NCBI GenBank assembly: GCA_008360955.1
Contig: LUCM01008308.1
Coordinates: forward strand, 52,218 to 116,217
Reading direction: 5' to 3'
From: Fasciolopsis buskii
Taxonomy: Eukaryota > Platyhelminthes > Trematoda > Plagiorchiida > Fasciolidae
Length of the DNA: 64,000 nt
The number at the start of each line of letters is the position of its first letter. Positions within the stretch are counted from its first letter, which is position 1. The notes below the pieces were generated by a model. It was given only the letters and a program-made list of their open reading frames with translations. It searched no databases and had not been told where the DNA came from. Below are positions 32,975 through 45,400 of the stretch, in pieces. The position numbers and the translations under genes are program-made.

Positions 32975-33760
32975 AGGGTGCTATCCGCCCCTCACATCTT
33001 TTCACTGTCTGCCTTAATGATATAACAGCTACACCACATGCGCAACTTCTGAAGTATACTGGTTATGTCGTACTATGCCAAATCTATTTCTACTGAATTC
33101 AAATTCACCTTTACCGGATAATTTCCACGACATTGGACAACTTTGTTCGAAATCCATATTTATATATCTAAATGCTTTAAGTGCACTCTCACCCCTTCTG
33201 GTCCCTTCTATCCTTGTGACCATTTGATCCTCAAAATTTTGCCATTTTCCATAGCCCAGTCTGTCACGTAAATAAGCATCTTACTAAGCCTCAATTTACA
33301 GTAGTCTTCTCACATTTTGGATTTAGATAATTAGGTGACTTCTTTCCAGATTCACAGAGGGAGACACTCTGGTGTTGGACAAACTGTCATCAGTCCTATT
33401 GTCTATCAGTGTATTAACCGTAACTTGGTGTGTTGCTCCCAGTAATGTTTCGAGGCTGCTTGGGGAAGATTTCCAAGTGCTTCGTCAGTCCTGTTTCTTC
33501 CACACCAGCTGACTCACTTACAAACCAAGTGTCCCATTTGCGTAGTAAGCCTTTCAAAAATGGTTCAGTAAGATTCTTGGAGATCTCATTTATTCGGCAC
33601 ATGGTAATCTATCTTCATGCCGTTTGTATTCGTCCATCAACTCACCATTTGGAATGACTGCTTCTCTTACTAAAATTCACCTCGATTCAGCTCTTTGTTA
33701 TCTCATACAAATTCAAGTTAGGGAGGATGAAACTCAGGTAACTCCGTTCTTATCCTCCTG
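32975..33760 (+). mobile_element. CR1/Jockey-like LINE, RT core to thumb, decayed
   Basis: The frame at about 32978 reads GAIRPSHLFTVCLNDITATP, then HAQLLKYTGYVVLC. This is the non-LTR RT block around motif C, where LKYADDVVLC is expected, so YADD has decayed to YTGY and both catalytic Asp are lost. After a frame change come KCFKCTLTPSGPFYPCDHLI, an IAQSV-YLG equivalent, and near 33420-33480 NLVCCSQ and MFRGCLGK, matching the CR1-type thumb (YCSPVMFPGLL). Upstream, F-W-FFINESIF at about 32850 may be the SFLSNRVF region. It differs from both RTE lineages in the window. Ends are approximate. Confidence 0.6.
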
Positions 33761-36700
33761 ACTGAACAGGTTCTTCCTACTTTAAACTTCTGCCCTACTT
33801 TCAAGTTTGTAATAGAATATGCAGACTCGCACTTCACACGGACGATCAAACAGGACCGGCGATCGACTGGTCTGAAATAGATGCAGTATCGATTAGTAGC
33901 AGGTCTAGCACGTCGTAGCTCAGAGTGTGAACTTTCCGCGGTTTTCTTGAATAAATGTAGGTTTTAGGAATCAGTACTAGTCTGTCGAAAGAACAAAGCA
34001 GTACGTAGTTGTCTTTAGTTCTAGTACCCAGTTCAACCGTTGCGATTTTACTTGTGCATTAGGCATTATATCTTGCTTCTCTAATAGCAGCAAAAAGAAA
34101 ACCGAAACAAGAACGGTTACTTGTCTGTCTAGAAGAAAGCTTCACTGTAGAAAATGGACATTGTTCGTTGACTATTACCAAACCCGGGACTACATTCACC
34201 GACCAGTTTTGAGTAACTGGGATTTAATTAAGAGAAAAAAGAAAAAGTTAAAGGTAACTGATTTTCTTCTTATGACGCAACCGATATCGAAATAGCACCC
34301 CACACATTTGGGTTACTATTTGGAAATTCGCCGTTTTGTTACGGAAAGCCGTCTCATTTAAGTAGGATGCTTAGTTTTTAATATAAGTTGGTCATTAGCA
34401 CAGAGCGATAAGTTGCATTTGGTTGAACAATAAATACATTTGAATGTAGCTGTACTAGTTAGTTCCGAGATGACTAATTAATTGGTCATCCAAAGTGTGG
34501 GCTTTATTCCAAAACATGATATCATTTTAGCCGTCACGCACTTAACGGTCGCTCGAATCCTGATTGCATCTCGTCCCGTTTCCCCTGCTTTGTACGAGTG
34601 CGTTCATGCGATTCCGAGTTCAGTATGTTTCGTCGTTCGTGGTTCATTCCCTCCCACATGGTGCATTTAGTCCTATCTAGTCGGTTTGCTTCTCCGATTA
34701 TTCATGTTCAGTTGCAAAAACCAGTTCGTTCGACCTTCATTAGGTTTCTGAGATTTCTGGGGAACATTCTTCTTGATCGACAGTATTTATCAACACGGGC
34801 GCTGATTGAACATTTGAGTCTGTTAGGTGTGAACAGAACGGTGATTTGGAACGCTAATTCAAGCTGGCTTGACTAACTTCTTCTCAGGCGCCAGTTAACA
34901 CCGGTTACCAAAAAACAGGGATGACTTGATCGACAGTTACAGTTTATGTTTCTCACAAACAAAATGTGAGATCGACCTGGTTTGAAAGCTCACCTGTAGA
35001 GCATGAAAACACGTACGCGAAACTCATTAAGAGGCAATCATGAAAAAAATGAATGCGACGGTTGAGCATGGTGGATTCTCTTGACGCTGTGTGTCGAATT
35101 GTCTTTGAAAACTAAAAGTTTTTGGAAGTGCCCCCACAAGAATGACGATGTCAGTTTAGTAGTTTGTGAGCGCCAAAATATGGACGGCGTTAGTCTCATT
35201 TAGTATGCGGTCTACTCAGTCATTGTGTTCACCACCATCACATAGTTACCAAAAGCCCTGCCCATTTCTGCTCGATCATACCGTCTAACAAATCACATGT
35301 AGACACAGCCATCCACATGGACAGAACAAGAGAATAGTTGCGCCAGCAAACAATTGAACGTGATCCAGTGTAACGTCAAAAAATGAACGACTATGACATC
35401 AACGAGTAAGCCCAGCGTACCAAGGGCATCAGTCACCACATCTGATTAAACGGGAACACTCTGGCAATCTAGGGCCACCCAGATATTCCGAGGCCCTAGT
35501 CCCTCCCAGTTATAAGTGCCATCCGGGCAAATGATGGTAACAGTTCTTCATTTTTAACGGGAATTTGTCCTCTATTCTGGGCCCTTTTTATTTTTATGAC
35601 GTAATCTGTCAAGCACTGCAACCTCGCTACAGTTTTCAATGGGCGATAAACAGAAGCAGCGAAACCATGCTGTAGATATTGCACGAAACCATTTTCTGAC
35701 CGAGCTATTTCACGTTTAATCAGTGTAAATGTATCACCTACAGAGAATCATTAATAATGCGATCATTAAAACTTCAGGACTGTTTTTTAGACGAAGGTGC
35801 CTTCAAAGTTTGCCATCCTTTCAATAGCCCTAAGTGGGCATAATGATAATCTACCTAGTGCATAGGGATGGAGCCAATTTTAGCCACTCTCACATTAGTA
35901 GCTGCTTTCGCTTTCTCTCAGGTTTGAAAGGTTGGATAGACCACGGATGCGTTAGATGAGTTCGTCAATCCTTTTGGTCCTTAAGCTATTACTAAATAAC
36001 GGGAATTAAATATCTGATTTGCAGTGAAAAGTTGATTAAATATTTTTCCATTGAAAAAACTCTTCCGACGACATAAAGCTCATATCATGCGTGACAGATG
36101 ATTTATCGAGGTTCCCATATACCTCAAACCTAGTTCGACTCTGATACACTAAATTTACATCCAGTCGTTTCTTACTCCACCTCTGTAAACTAACTATTGC
36201 CTCAGGAAATTCATATTCTTGCGCGCTGAATTTGTGGTTCGCGCGGTGGATTGTCAGCTAAGCAGAAGAAACGGAAAATAACATCTATGCGAGGCATGGC
36301 TTTCCACGACGCGTTAAGTGATCCTTGGGACTCGATGAATCATTCCATAAACTATGCAAACTTTCCGTATGCTGAGAGTAACTAATTACTAATGCATAGC
36401 TCGTATAAATCACGTGATATAAACAGCCGAAGACTGCGCTGAACAGAAAATTATTCATCTTACCGACGTTCACGTACAGACACACAAACACCCTGTCAGC
36501 TTGTGGATTCGATCTAGACAAACCCAGCTATGGTCAGATAATTCTGAAACATAAATCCATACGGCCCACCGTCAAACTAACTGACCATTATGAGCGTGTA
36601 ATAAATGACTACACTAGGATATTCCGAACTCATGGTCTGAGTTTTATTGAACACCTGCGCATGCTTGTGTATGCTTGTGTTCGTGCTTTCCTGTATATTT

Positions 36701-38399
36701 ATTTCTGAGAGGAGATACAGGAGATGATTTCGACTGAAATGGAACAAATGACCAAAAGGTTGACGCTGACCGTCTCTCAGACACATAAAAGTCACTCTGT
36801 TCGAGTGTTTGCGTGAGGACGAACAGTTTGACTAGGGTCCAAGTCTACATTAGCGCAGTCACTTGTTGTAACAAGAAAAGTAACAACGATCTTAAGACGG
36901 TTAATTAAAATATTGCCAATACCTACGCCGAAAGGTGTAATTAGTCAGAAGAGAATACAACATTCATCAGGACGGCGAAACATCGGCACTGAAATCACGA
37001 GGAATAAAAGCCGTCAATGTATTCAGTATTTGATGCATCCAAAAGGCGTGTCAATGGAAACGACGACAGCTGGAACTTAGTACGCACGTCGACTTGTGTG
37101 GGACGTGCTTTTGTCCATTTGAGACTAGCAAAGACTATCAGTCTAATGACATTTTGCCCAAAAATAGGATACAGCCAGGCGGCTCCGCCGACAAGTATAT
37201 TCGTGTATGCGGTGCGTCAGACGTAAGTTGTACCCCATCAGAATTGGAAGTGATCCAATCTTTACTTTACCCGCTGGCATATTTCGGTGTCAGACAGTCC
37301 CCCGGAAACTGCACAGTGATGGGGATGCAATACCCACCAGTCGGTAGATGATTCACATCGCTGAGGAATGCGCACAGTATTCTGGATTAATCCGCTTGAT
37401 TTCTGATTGTTGGTCATAGCCTATGCAATAATACTGTGTTATATCCCCAAAAGTCATAGAATAGCGAAAAACTGAAAAATGCGAGCAGTCTCAGTGACAA
37501 GTTAGACAAACTGGTGTGCTTTGCATGCTTCACGATTCACGAGATGTGCAAATAATTGAATCAGAATGGACGAGTTTTGCTGGAATATCATATTGGGTTA
37601 AATAAGAACAAAACAACGACATCTACTAGTGTAAAAAATTGGAATATCTGCAGATGATACTCAACGTCTATTTAGTCATCTTCATTTCGGATTTCCTTCC
37701 CAGTTGGAGATCTGTGAATGCGCCTTGCTAGCGACATCTGAGAAGCATAAAAATGCCACATGTTACTTATATGGTTTTCTATAGTGATTCACACTTCGTT
37801 ACAGCGTGACTAAAATCAAAATCAATAACGATACTAATTATAATTACAATGTTATAATAACCGAGTTTGAAAAGTCACTGACTCCAAAGGAATTCAACCT
37901 TACACACAAACACGGAGCCCGCACTTTTATAATGTGTTCCACCATTTAAAGCACCCAGCCAGATTCAACAATCTTTGAGTATTTCATCAAAGAATCACTT
38001 ACAGTCCAATTTACGTGAATGCCTGCCTCCACTGCAATGAACTGCTTATTATTCCACTTCTATTGGGAAATGTCGTCTTAAAATGGTGGATACATTTTCC
38101 CCGAAATATTTGGAGATTCATCAGTGACATTATGGATCAGTACAACGTGTATGAGATATTGATGCGCCGCTGGTATCCATGTGTGGCGTTTTTCTTTCCT
38201 TATATTTTATCCCACTTATTTCGAAATGCAGCAAATTTCCTATTTTTGTCAGTTATTGAGAATTCATTCTGTTTTAACTTTGAGGGAGGCGATCACAAAG
38301 CCTTTTAATTATATTCTTGACTTCTATCAATCCGAGAGCAGACTGCATCCCAATCCTATCTATCAAAAGAGCTCATTCTGTTTTGAACAGCAAACGACA
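33761..38399. other. 4.6 kb with no recognised repeat; one weak exon candidate
   Basis: Open frames here (34482-34876, 36285-36521, 36577-36795, 38015-38308) lack motifs and paired splice sites. See the candidate exon at 37126-37209. Confidence 0.4.
37126..37209 (+). CDS. Weak exon candidate
   Basis: The 258-nt open frame 37094-37351 contains a near-consensus donor GAC|GTAAGT just after VCGASD, near 37222. Upstream are possible acceptors, TTTTGTCCATTTGAG before ACTAGCAAAG or GGATACAG before CCAGGC. The enclosed peptide SKDYQSNDILPKNRIQPGG looks soluble. No family is recognised and the exact borders are uncertain. Confidence 0.2.
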
Positions 38400-38590
38400 A
38401 CCATCTTATCTTTTTATCTTTCACTTCCTTTATCAACGAAACAACAATGTACATCAATTTTCAGGAAGGGGCCGCGGCCAACAGAGGGTTGTCAAGTAGA
38501 GAATTTGACCGACGGTGGGAAGATTCGGACCCGCAACCTTCACGTCCAACCACCACGGCCTTATCCGCTTAGCCACCATAGGCACTCAAG
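38400..38590 (-). mobile_element. SINE-B copy, tRNA-derived (best preserved)
   Basis: On the minus strand the head reads GGTGGCTAAGCGGATAAGGC, in which TGGCTAAGCGG fits the pol III A box exactly. It is followed by GCGGGTCCGAATCTTCC (B box with one change), then a non-tRNA body CTCTGTTGGCCGCGGCCCC, TTCCTGAAAATTGATGTACA and TTGTTGTTTCGTTGATAAAGG, and an A-rich GATAAAAAGATAAGATG tail. It lies inside the 38181-38645 plus-strand open frame, which is therefore mostly antisense SINE and not a gene. Confidence 0.8.
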
Positions 38591-40339
38591 TTGCTTTTTG
38601 TTCATCTTGATGTTCACAATTTGGGCGAAAGTGATAATCAGTTAAATCAGTGCTCACGGATTCCCAAGCAGTGTCTTCACTAGTGCAACGGATTGCTTCT
38701 CATAGCGTTAATATTCTTATTGTTTACACGTGTTCTGTGCCGTATAAATACTCCCAGGTGTGTACAGTGTGAAGTTGAGTCAAATGAAGTCAAACCAGTT
38801 ATTTCTTTAAAAATCCCCGAAAGGCGGATATTCGGCTTTCGCATAACCGAAATGGCATATTGTCTAAGCAAAAAATATACAATAAATGTTTAGCATTTGG
38901 GCTTAGTGATAGTGTTTCACTCAAAACGTTCTTTAAAATGCAATGTTGGAGTTTTTGAATTCTGCATAGATAGAGCCAGGTACGGAAAGATGGAACAGTC
39001 GTAATCTCGGGTGCGCGTATGTGAAGGTGTTCATAACTAGAACCAATGACTGGGGTGGAAATGTGTTTCGCCAGGTGCTCATGTTAAACACGAGAAAAGA
39101 CAATGAATGTTATTGTGGAGAGATTCTAACAAGGTTTGATGTGTCACGAGGTGATGAATTTCGTAAACAAATGTCTAGGTGTGCCGCTGTAAAGGTCTGA
39201 GACATTGAGAAATCTAGAAATTAATCTAAGATATTTTGACAAGAAACAGGAAGATACTGAAGGACATGCGCGCGAGCAATTCGGTCGAGACAAGAAGCTT
39301 AATGCATTATGTAGTTAGAAAATGGAATAGGAGGTTTGGAGTTTAGAAAATGATCGTTTATCTTTCGCAAGAACGCGGCTCACATGGCTTGACCATGCGA
39401 TACTTCGATCCCGTGCAGCGCCGAGTATTTTATTGAATATCGATAGTTCAACTGCTCCCCAGTGACTGATGCTGGAATGCAGGCGTCATTAAAATCCGAG
39501 TACTTTGCAGCTTCATGAGAGAAAATGCACAATGTTCCCACATTTTTGAAGATTAAAAAGTAAATTATGTTCCATGGTCATTCAGAGGGCTTTTAAAGCT
39601 ACTAAAATACAACCAACTGAAAGGAATTTGGAGGAGCTCTTCTTAGGGACGTGGTTACAGCAGCTGCACCGCAGCAATCGCGAATTTTACTGCCACGCAA
39701 GCGCTTGTTGAACCATTAAGGAAATGCAAGGATAGAGCGGCCCCGAAATCTTCGAAGATTATGGGTCTGAGGTTTTTTTGACTCACAAAATGTTTTGGAG
39801 TTCGCAAAAAGCCGTTCCGTATAAAGATCTGGAGTACAGGCAGGAAATGAAGGCATTTGTACAGAGATCTTCGGTTACAGGAAATCTAGAAGATCCGATG
39901 TTTTGGTTCAATGATATACTGAGAGCTTCAACATCCACAGAAGTACACTTGCTTGGAAGTGGACCGCCCCATAGGTCTTCATTTAGTCGCCAGGTCTTTT
40001 GATGACTTTTTGTTGCAGTAGATCAAATCCATAGAAATAATTCAGTCTACATAACTCTTAATAGAATATGTTAATCGCTTAACTGTTAAGTTATCTAAGC
40101 TTTTGAAAGCGTTTTCTTCCCAACGATGAAGTCTCTTATGAACAACTGATTTGAAACGATCTTGGAAAATGTGGACCCTCTTGATGAGACGGAAGAGGTC
40201 GAAGCAAAAATCAGGATAAATTGTAAGTTAATCGCCGGATGTTAATTTCAGGACCTCTATTTGATTCAGTATAATTATGCTCGGTGGAAAGAGAACGTGT
40301 TTCTCGCGAATTTCGCCGTCGCGTTTTTACAAAAAGAAA
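38591..40339. other. Mostly unassigned; may include downstream part of a minus-strand CR1-like LINE
   Basis: A plus frame at 38693-38893 begins with a hydrophobic run but has no ATG and is preceded by a stop. Minus-strand reading of 39500-40340 gives patches reminiscent of LINE text, without any convincing motif. Confidence 0.3.
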
Positions 40340-40640
40340 GATTATTTAGTATGGCTAGGATTTCTGCGCAGAACTTTGGCTGTAGCTTGGTCAGATGAAC
40401 CGCTGTTGGATCGATATGAAGTGGAGGAAGTATTCTGGATATTCATAGGGAAAATATTATGAAGAAGATCCACCCTAGAGCTTAGGGTAGCAAAGTTTAT
40501 TAAACCGAAAATAACAAGAAAACTTGCACCTAAATGATTAAAATCGCCAGCAATTACGCATAAATGTATCTGCATAGTTTACAAGATTTGCAGAGTTGGA
40601 TTAGGAAGGTCTTGGTAAATGTCACTGAAGCATTTGAAGG
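40340..40640 (-). mobile_element. CR1-like LINE, APE endonuclease fragment
   Basis: The minus frame 40575-40342 reads HLCVIAGDFNHLGASF. It contains GDFN, the conserved catalytic Asp-Asn step of APE endonucleases in the form typical of CR1/Jockey LINEs. It continues as SSRVDLLHNIFPMNIQNTSS and NSGSSDQATAKV, matching the S-LDLVFTN and SDHA blocks that close the domain (His replaced by Gln). RTE-A and RTE-B APE domains do not look like this. No open frame continues on either side. It may belong to the same family as 32975-33760 but lies in the opposite orientation. Confidence 0.6.
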
Positions 40641-42289
40641 AATGCAGACATTAAGAAGAAAGAACGATCGAAAATTGATCAATTATTTCAGTTTGCATTC
40701 AATAACAGGAGGAATTAATTTAAACACTTAAACGTGGGCATGTAGTGATTCAGCCATCTCACCTCTTTTATGAAGCAGGACGATCAGCACGGTTCCCGAT
40801 GAAACTGAAAGGCTTAGCTATCTTAATATCGAAGTCATCATGAAGCTTATTTCACTGCAGTAAAAATGCATCCATTTGACAGTGTTCCTAAGTCCCGATG
40901 AGGTCAGAAAAGACATGAGGTTTAATCATTGGGAATCATATATAATTTCTAGTCATTGAGGGAAAGCATTCGGTGTTTACGAGTCTTTCACAAAGAACAA
41001 GAGACCAGCTGGTTCTGGGCTCCCTAGGATGATTTCTGGACCTTCTGAAAATTCCTCCTCATTTGTTTCGGACTGTTTTGCCAAAAGAAATTAAGCACTT
41101 AGGCGGACTTCTTCCTTTAAAAGACTTCGGCATCTCGTGGGAATGCATTATCCTGGATGGCCTTGCTTACAAATTACCGTCAATTTCGCACAGCAAAAGC
41201 CCGACCGTGACCGCTCTGAGGTCTGACTTCTCTGGGTTCTAAGGCTATGAGCGTAAGTCATGCGGGCTACAGTTACAATAAGATCCGACAACCTAATTCA
41301 AATAATAAAAACTTTACACTGTCCGTGGACTGGGAACCCGTCATGCTGGAGGATTTCATATAAATTGTTATATTTTACGTTTTTCAAGTCTGTTGGCTCA
41401 CAAGTCAAGGCAATTTATCAAGTTTTTTACTAATTTGTGATTTAGTGAAGTTGGTAGGGGAATAGAGAGTATATCATCACCAACTGAAGTCTATTTTCCA
41501 GCTTCCGAGTGACGGCCCTGTACTGACATGGATCGACACGTATTTCCTTCCTAATTTTATACTAACTCGTCATATGAGAATTTAACTTTGTTGCTTCAGA
41601 CAATGTAATCTTGGGCATTAGACTTTTTACAATCTGGTGAAAATATCTGTCTACCTATTCTTGATTTTTTGAGCTCTTCGCGAGATATACGAAAAATTGC
41701 ACGTACACATCAAATGCCACTTATGATAACTCAAACAGAGCAACGTTCAACCCCAATGCTGATTACCACAACGATGGTTTCACTTTTGGGACCGACCATT
41801 TCCCTGAAGTGTTGTCGAGCGATTCCCCGATTTATTTGTGGCTGCAATACTGCCACTTTAATCAACCCAGGCAAAGGTTTTTCTTAGGGCTTGATAACCA
41901 GATTCTTTAACCACACGAAGGTTAACCGGCAAGGAAGGAAGACGAAGCATGGGATCCGTAGAACGCTGTGTACCGATGACTGGTTGTTTAGTTTGTACTC
42001 CATTCAAGACAGCCAAACATTATGGATCCTCAGCTCACTTCTCCTCCGCGGATGTCGATGAGCATCGACCAATATGCTTCGTGTGACACCCGTGGTGAGT
42101 TCAAAACCGAGGTTTAGTCACTTCTCTTAAAATGGCCAATAAGGATCAGCCAACACCTGGAAGTGAGTTAGGCCTTATCTCTTATCCCCAAATGTGACTG
42201 AGAACTTCTTTATTGCGAGAAGATAGTCAATAAGAATTTTTCAGTTGAGACTGGCCTTGGCGCACGACCAGTAGGATGTGTCTCGATAG
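40641..42289. other. Unassigned; a possible diverged SINE-A block near 42090
   Basis: Around 42094-42140 the order GAGTTCAAAACC, then AGTCACTTCTCTTAAAATGGCCAA, recalls the B box plus tail of SINE-A (GTCACTTTAGTGGTAAAAGCCAA), but it is too diverged to claim. No gene was seen. Confidence 0.3.
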
Positions 42290-42400
42290 GTTTTCAGATA
42301 GAGTAGCCATCTCGAAACCTGAGACCGCTCACACCAGTCCCTACGAAGGTATTTGAACACATCAGCATAAAGATGACAGCAAATGTAGGGGCGGCGATAA
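42290..42400 (+). mobile_element. Possible LINE RT fragment
   Basis: One plus frame gives NLRPLTPVPTKVFEHISIK, close to the RP(V)SLTPVVTKVFEHIL step between RT motifs 1 and 2 of non-LTR elements. The match covers only about 20 residues and nothing upstream or downstream confirms it. Confidence 0.3.
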
Positions 42401-45400
42401 TTTATCAACAGGCCATACTGTCACGTGATTTATTTGATCCCTTTTCCTGACTTGGTTCGGTAAATGGCCTTAGCAATTCACCATAAGCTATGATTTTCTT
42501 CTTCATATTGACAGTGCTTTCTCTGAAAATAAACATCGAAAGTGCAAAATGACTAAATATTTTACTAATCCTGCTTTAAAAAGTACAACAGTTAACAGAC
42601 TAGCTGAAGAAGAAGTAATACCCCTTAAAAATGGGTGCTTTAGCTGGATGCTTTGGTAAATAGCTTTGGGGTGGGATATCTGAGGTAACAGAAGGTTTGA
42701 CAAGGAATTTACTTTGACATAACACCGTCTCCTCTGATGTGGGTACAAGTACAATCCTTACTTTGTGCTCTTTTAATAACGATGGTTGATAATCATTTCG
42801 TGGTGCATTCAATTATCCTTGCCAATCTGATTAATACCGGCGCTTCCGTGTTTTCGTTTACTCTGTTTTGAGTTAGAGAAGATTCGTTAGGAATATACAT
42901 GCACATTAATTCGATATCCGTACGACAGATCGAGACAAGCGAATGAAACTGCGTCGTAGCCTAATTTCGTTCTACTGTGATGGCCGACACGAATGATTGA
43001 TACGTCCAACTGATATTTCTAACCGCAGGAGTTTAATATTGTTCAATTTTTATACTCTAGATATCGGTGAATTTTGAGAACCTAATCTGTTACCGTGAGG
43101 CGAAAACGCTAATTAAATGAAATGCACTAACATATTGACAAAGAGAAGGGTAAAATTGTAATTTCATTTCTCAGGATTCAGTTTTAGAATTGATGACCTA
43201 GACAAAACTATGCAAATGAATTCGGACAGCAAAATAAAACGTGTTCGAAACTTCGAACAAAACTGGTCTTTAGAACATGGATATTGTGATCAACAAAACG
43301 AGGTCACTGAATCTTGCAATGATGTTCGCTTTGATGAATATTGCACAACACAGTATATTCGATGGAGCCATGTAGTCTCCGATATAGGACTGGGAAAATG
43401 TTGCAGTTAGCAAGAGGACTGCTGAAAACAGTTCCTCAAACGGGGTATCAGCTATGCCAGATTCTCATGCCGAATGTCCTCTCCCAGCGTGAACAAAGGC
43501 AGTATATTGTCTTAATTCGCAATTGAGCTGGCTAACTAATTCACTTACTCATCAACTCATTCCTGTCGTCTAGACTCAAATCTTTCTAACATTTCCCCTA
43601 TTTTTACTCCTGTGATAACATTCGGCTGGTCCGATATACATTTCTAATTTATTTTATATTCCTAGCATAAATTACATTGCTTTTTTTGTTTGTCCCATTT
43701 TCTGGATATTTTTTAGGGAACGAATAAGGGAAAACGTCCACTGATAAGTCCACATTAGGAAAGCCACGAAAAAAAATATTGCGTCACTCACACTGAAAAA
43801 CGTCTCGGATTGTGAGTCACCCAACCGCTTGAACAAGTATCGATCAATCAGTAACTCGTAGAAATTATGATTTGAAAAAATACCCACTCACGGAACAAGA
43901 TAGCTCCCGGTCGGATGAGTAATAAACCCTCTGGACTTTTAGTGCATGTAGGTGAAATACTGTGCAGAAATAGGTTACCGTTTTGGTACCGTCTAAATCG
44001 ACTTGTCACGTAAACTTGAAGCGGAGGTTGGCTTTCGGTCATGATTATATGCACCGCGTTTTTCGGTTTTTATCAAAATCTTGGATAAAACATTTAATAA
44101 ATGAATTTGACATCTTTGGGGTGCTGATAAATGCTCATGGGAGACGAGAATACTTTAATTAGGGACGTTACGTTAGTTATACGTGTCATAAACTAATTTT
44201 TGTGCGGATATTTTATCATATGTCAGATGGAATACTAGTTACCGGAAGATTCCAGCAATTAGTTCAGTTTGACGGAACTTGATGGTCATATGACTTGTGA
44301 CTGAAAGCAGACCACCTATCTTGCACCACCATGTCCTCAATTATGACATATAATTCCACCATAGTACGGCATTATGTCCGACAGTGCCTTTTGGAAGACA
44401 TTAGTCCTGTCAACTTTTACGGGTACACTCCATGTTCCCATCTATCACCTGGAACCCATGAAGTTCATTTATGTACTTTGCTACCGTTAGCAATTCGCCG
44501 AGTAGGGTGTTGTAGACGTTAATTTGAAATCTACGCAAATGTGACAATTCACTGCTTGCAGGTAGACTGAAGGATTAGAGGCATTCGTAATCAGTTTTGG
44601 GGAATAAGAACAAAAGATGACGACCTTCACGATGAAAGCAAAGCAGCAAAAGGAAAAAATGGTGTTCATTCAAGAAAATCAGAAAGAAACGATTGGACAA
44701 AGTATCGTTTATAGGATGCCTCAGTAAACAATCAGACAGAAAGCTAAAATCAGCTAGATTCATATGGTCTGAAATTATTTGTCTACCACGAATGCAAAAT
44801 GGTACAATACTGTTCCTATCAATGATGTCAATGTGAAACTAGCCGTAGTATGAACTTGCGCAGTTGCCAGTAAAGGTGTTGGAATCACTAGGAAGCCGAA
44901 TTCCTGTGTGGCAGCTACTAGGCAGCATGCATTTATCCGAGGCCATCAATGAAACGAGCATCAAATAAGGGCGTGTGGCTTCACCAAATGTTCTTGATGA
45001 AGACATCTACTAGTAAGCAGAAAAAAAGAATTAAATTCCAGGCACCGGCGCGATTCCCGCATTGATTTTCATATTGCAAACTTTGAGCCGCCCTTTTGAG
45101 CAATGAAGTCTGGATAGGTACAGTATCTTGAACATTAGCCAACTGCTTCCAATATTGAGAGATAGGCACGGTAACAGAACAGAAAACAGGTTTTGCGAAT
45201 TTCAGTGGATTATGCTGAGCAGGGTATACGCAGCCGATATGTTCAACACCCTAACAATGCATCTCGTATCCGGCAAACACTGGCACCATAAGAACAGTAA
45301 TTCCACGCCGGAAAACGAAAAGTAGTCACCTCATACTGTATTGTGTCTCACTCGCAGAGCTGATGTTTCGTTTTCTCGGAATGACTCAGTTGAAATTCAC

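Noticed and set aside
38181..38645. 154-codon plus-strand open frame
   Set aside because: Its second half (TEGCQVENLTDGGKIRTRNL) is the antisense translation of the SINE-B copy at 38400-38590, and the first half has no motif.
38693..38893. Frame starting LLIALIFLLFTRVLCRINT, resembling a secreted Cys-containing peptide
   Set aside because: There is no ATG, a TAG lies 12 bases upstream in frame, and the acceptor is poor; a hydrophobic run is easy to get by chance in AT-rich DNA.
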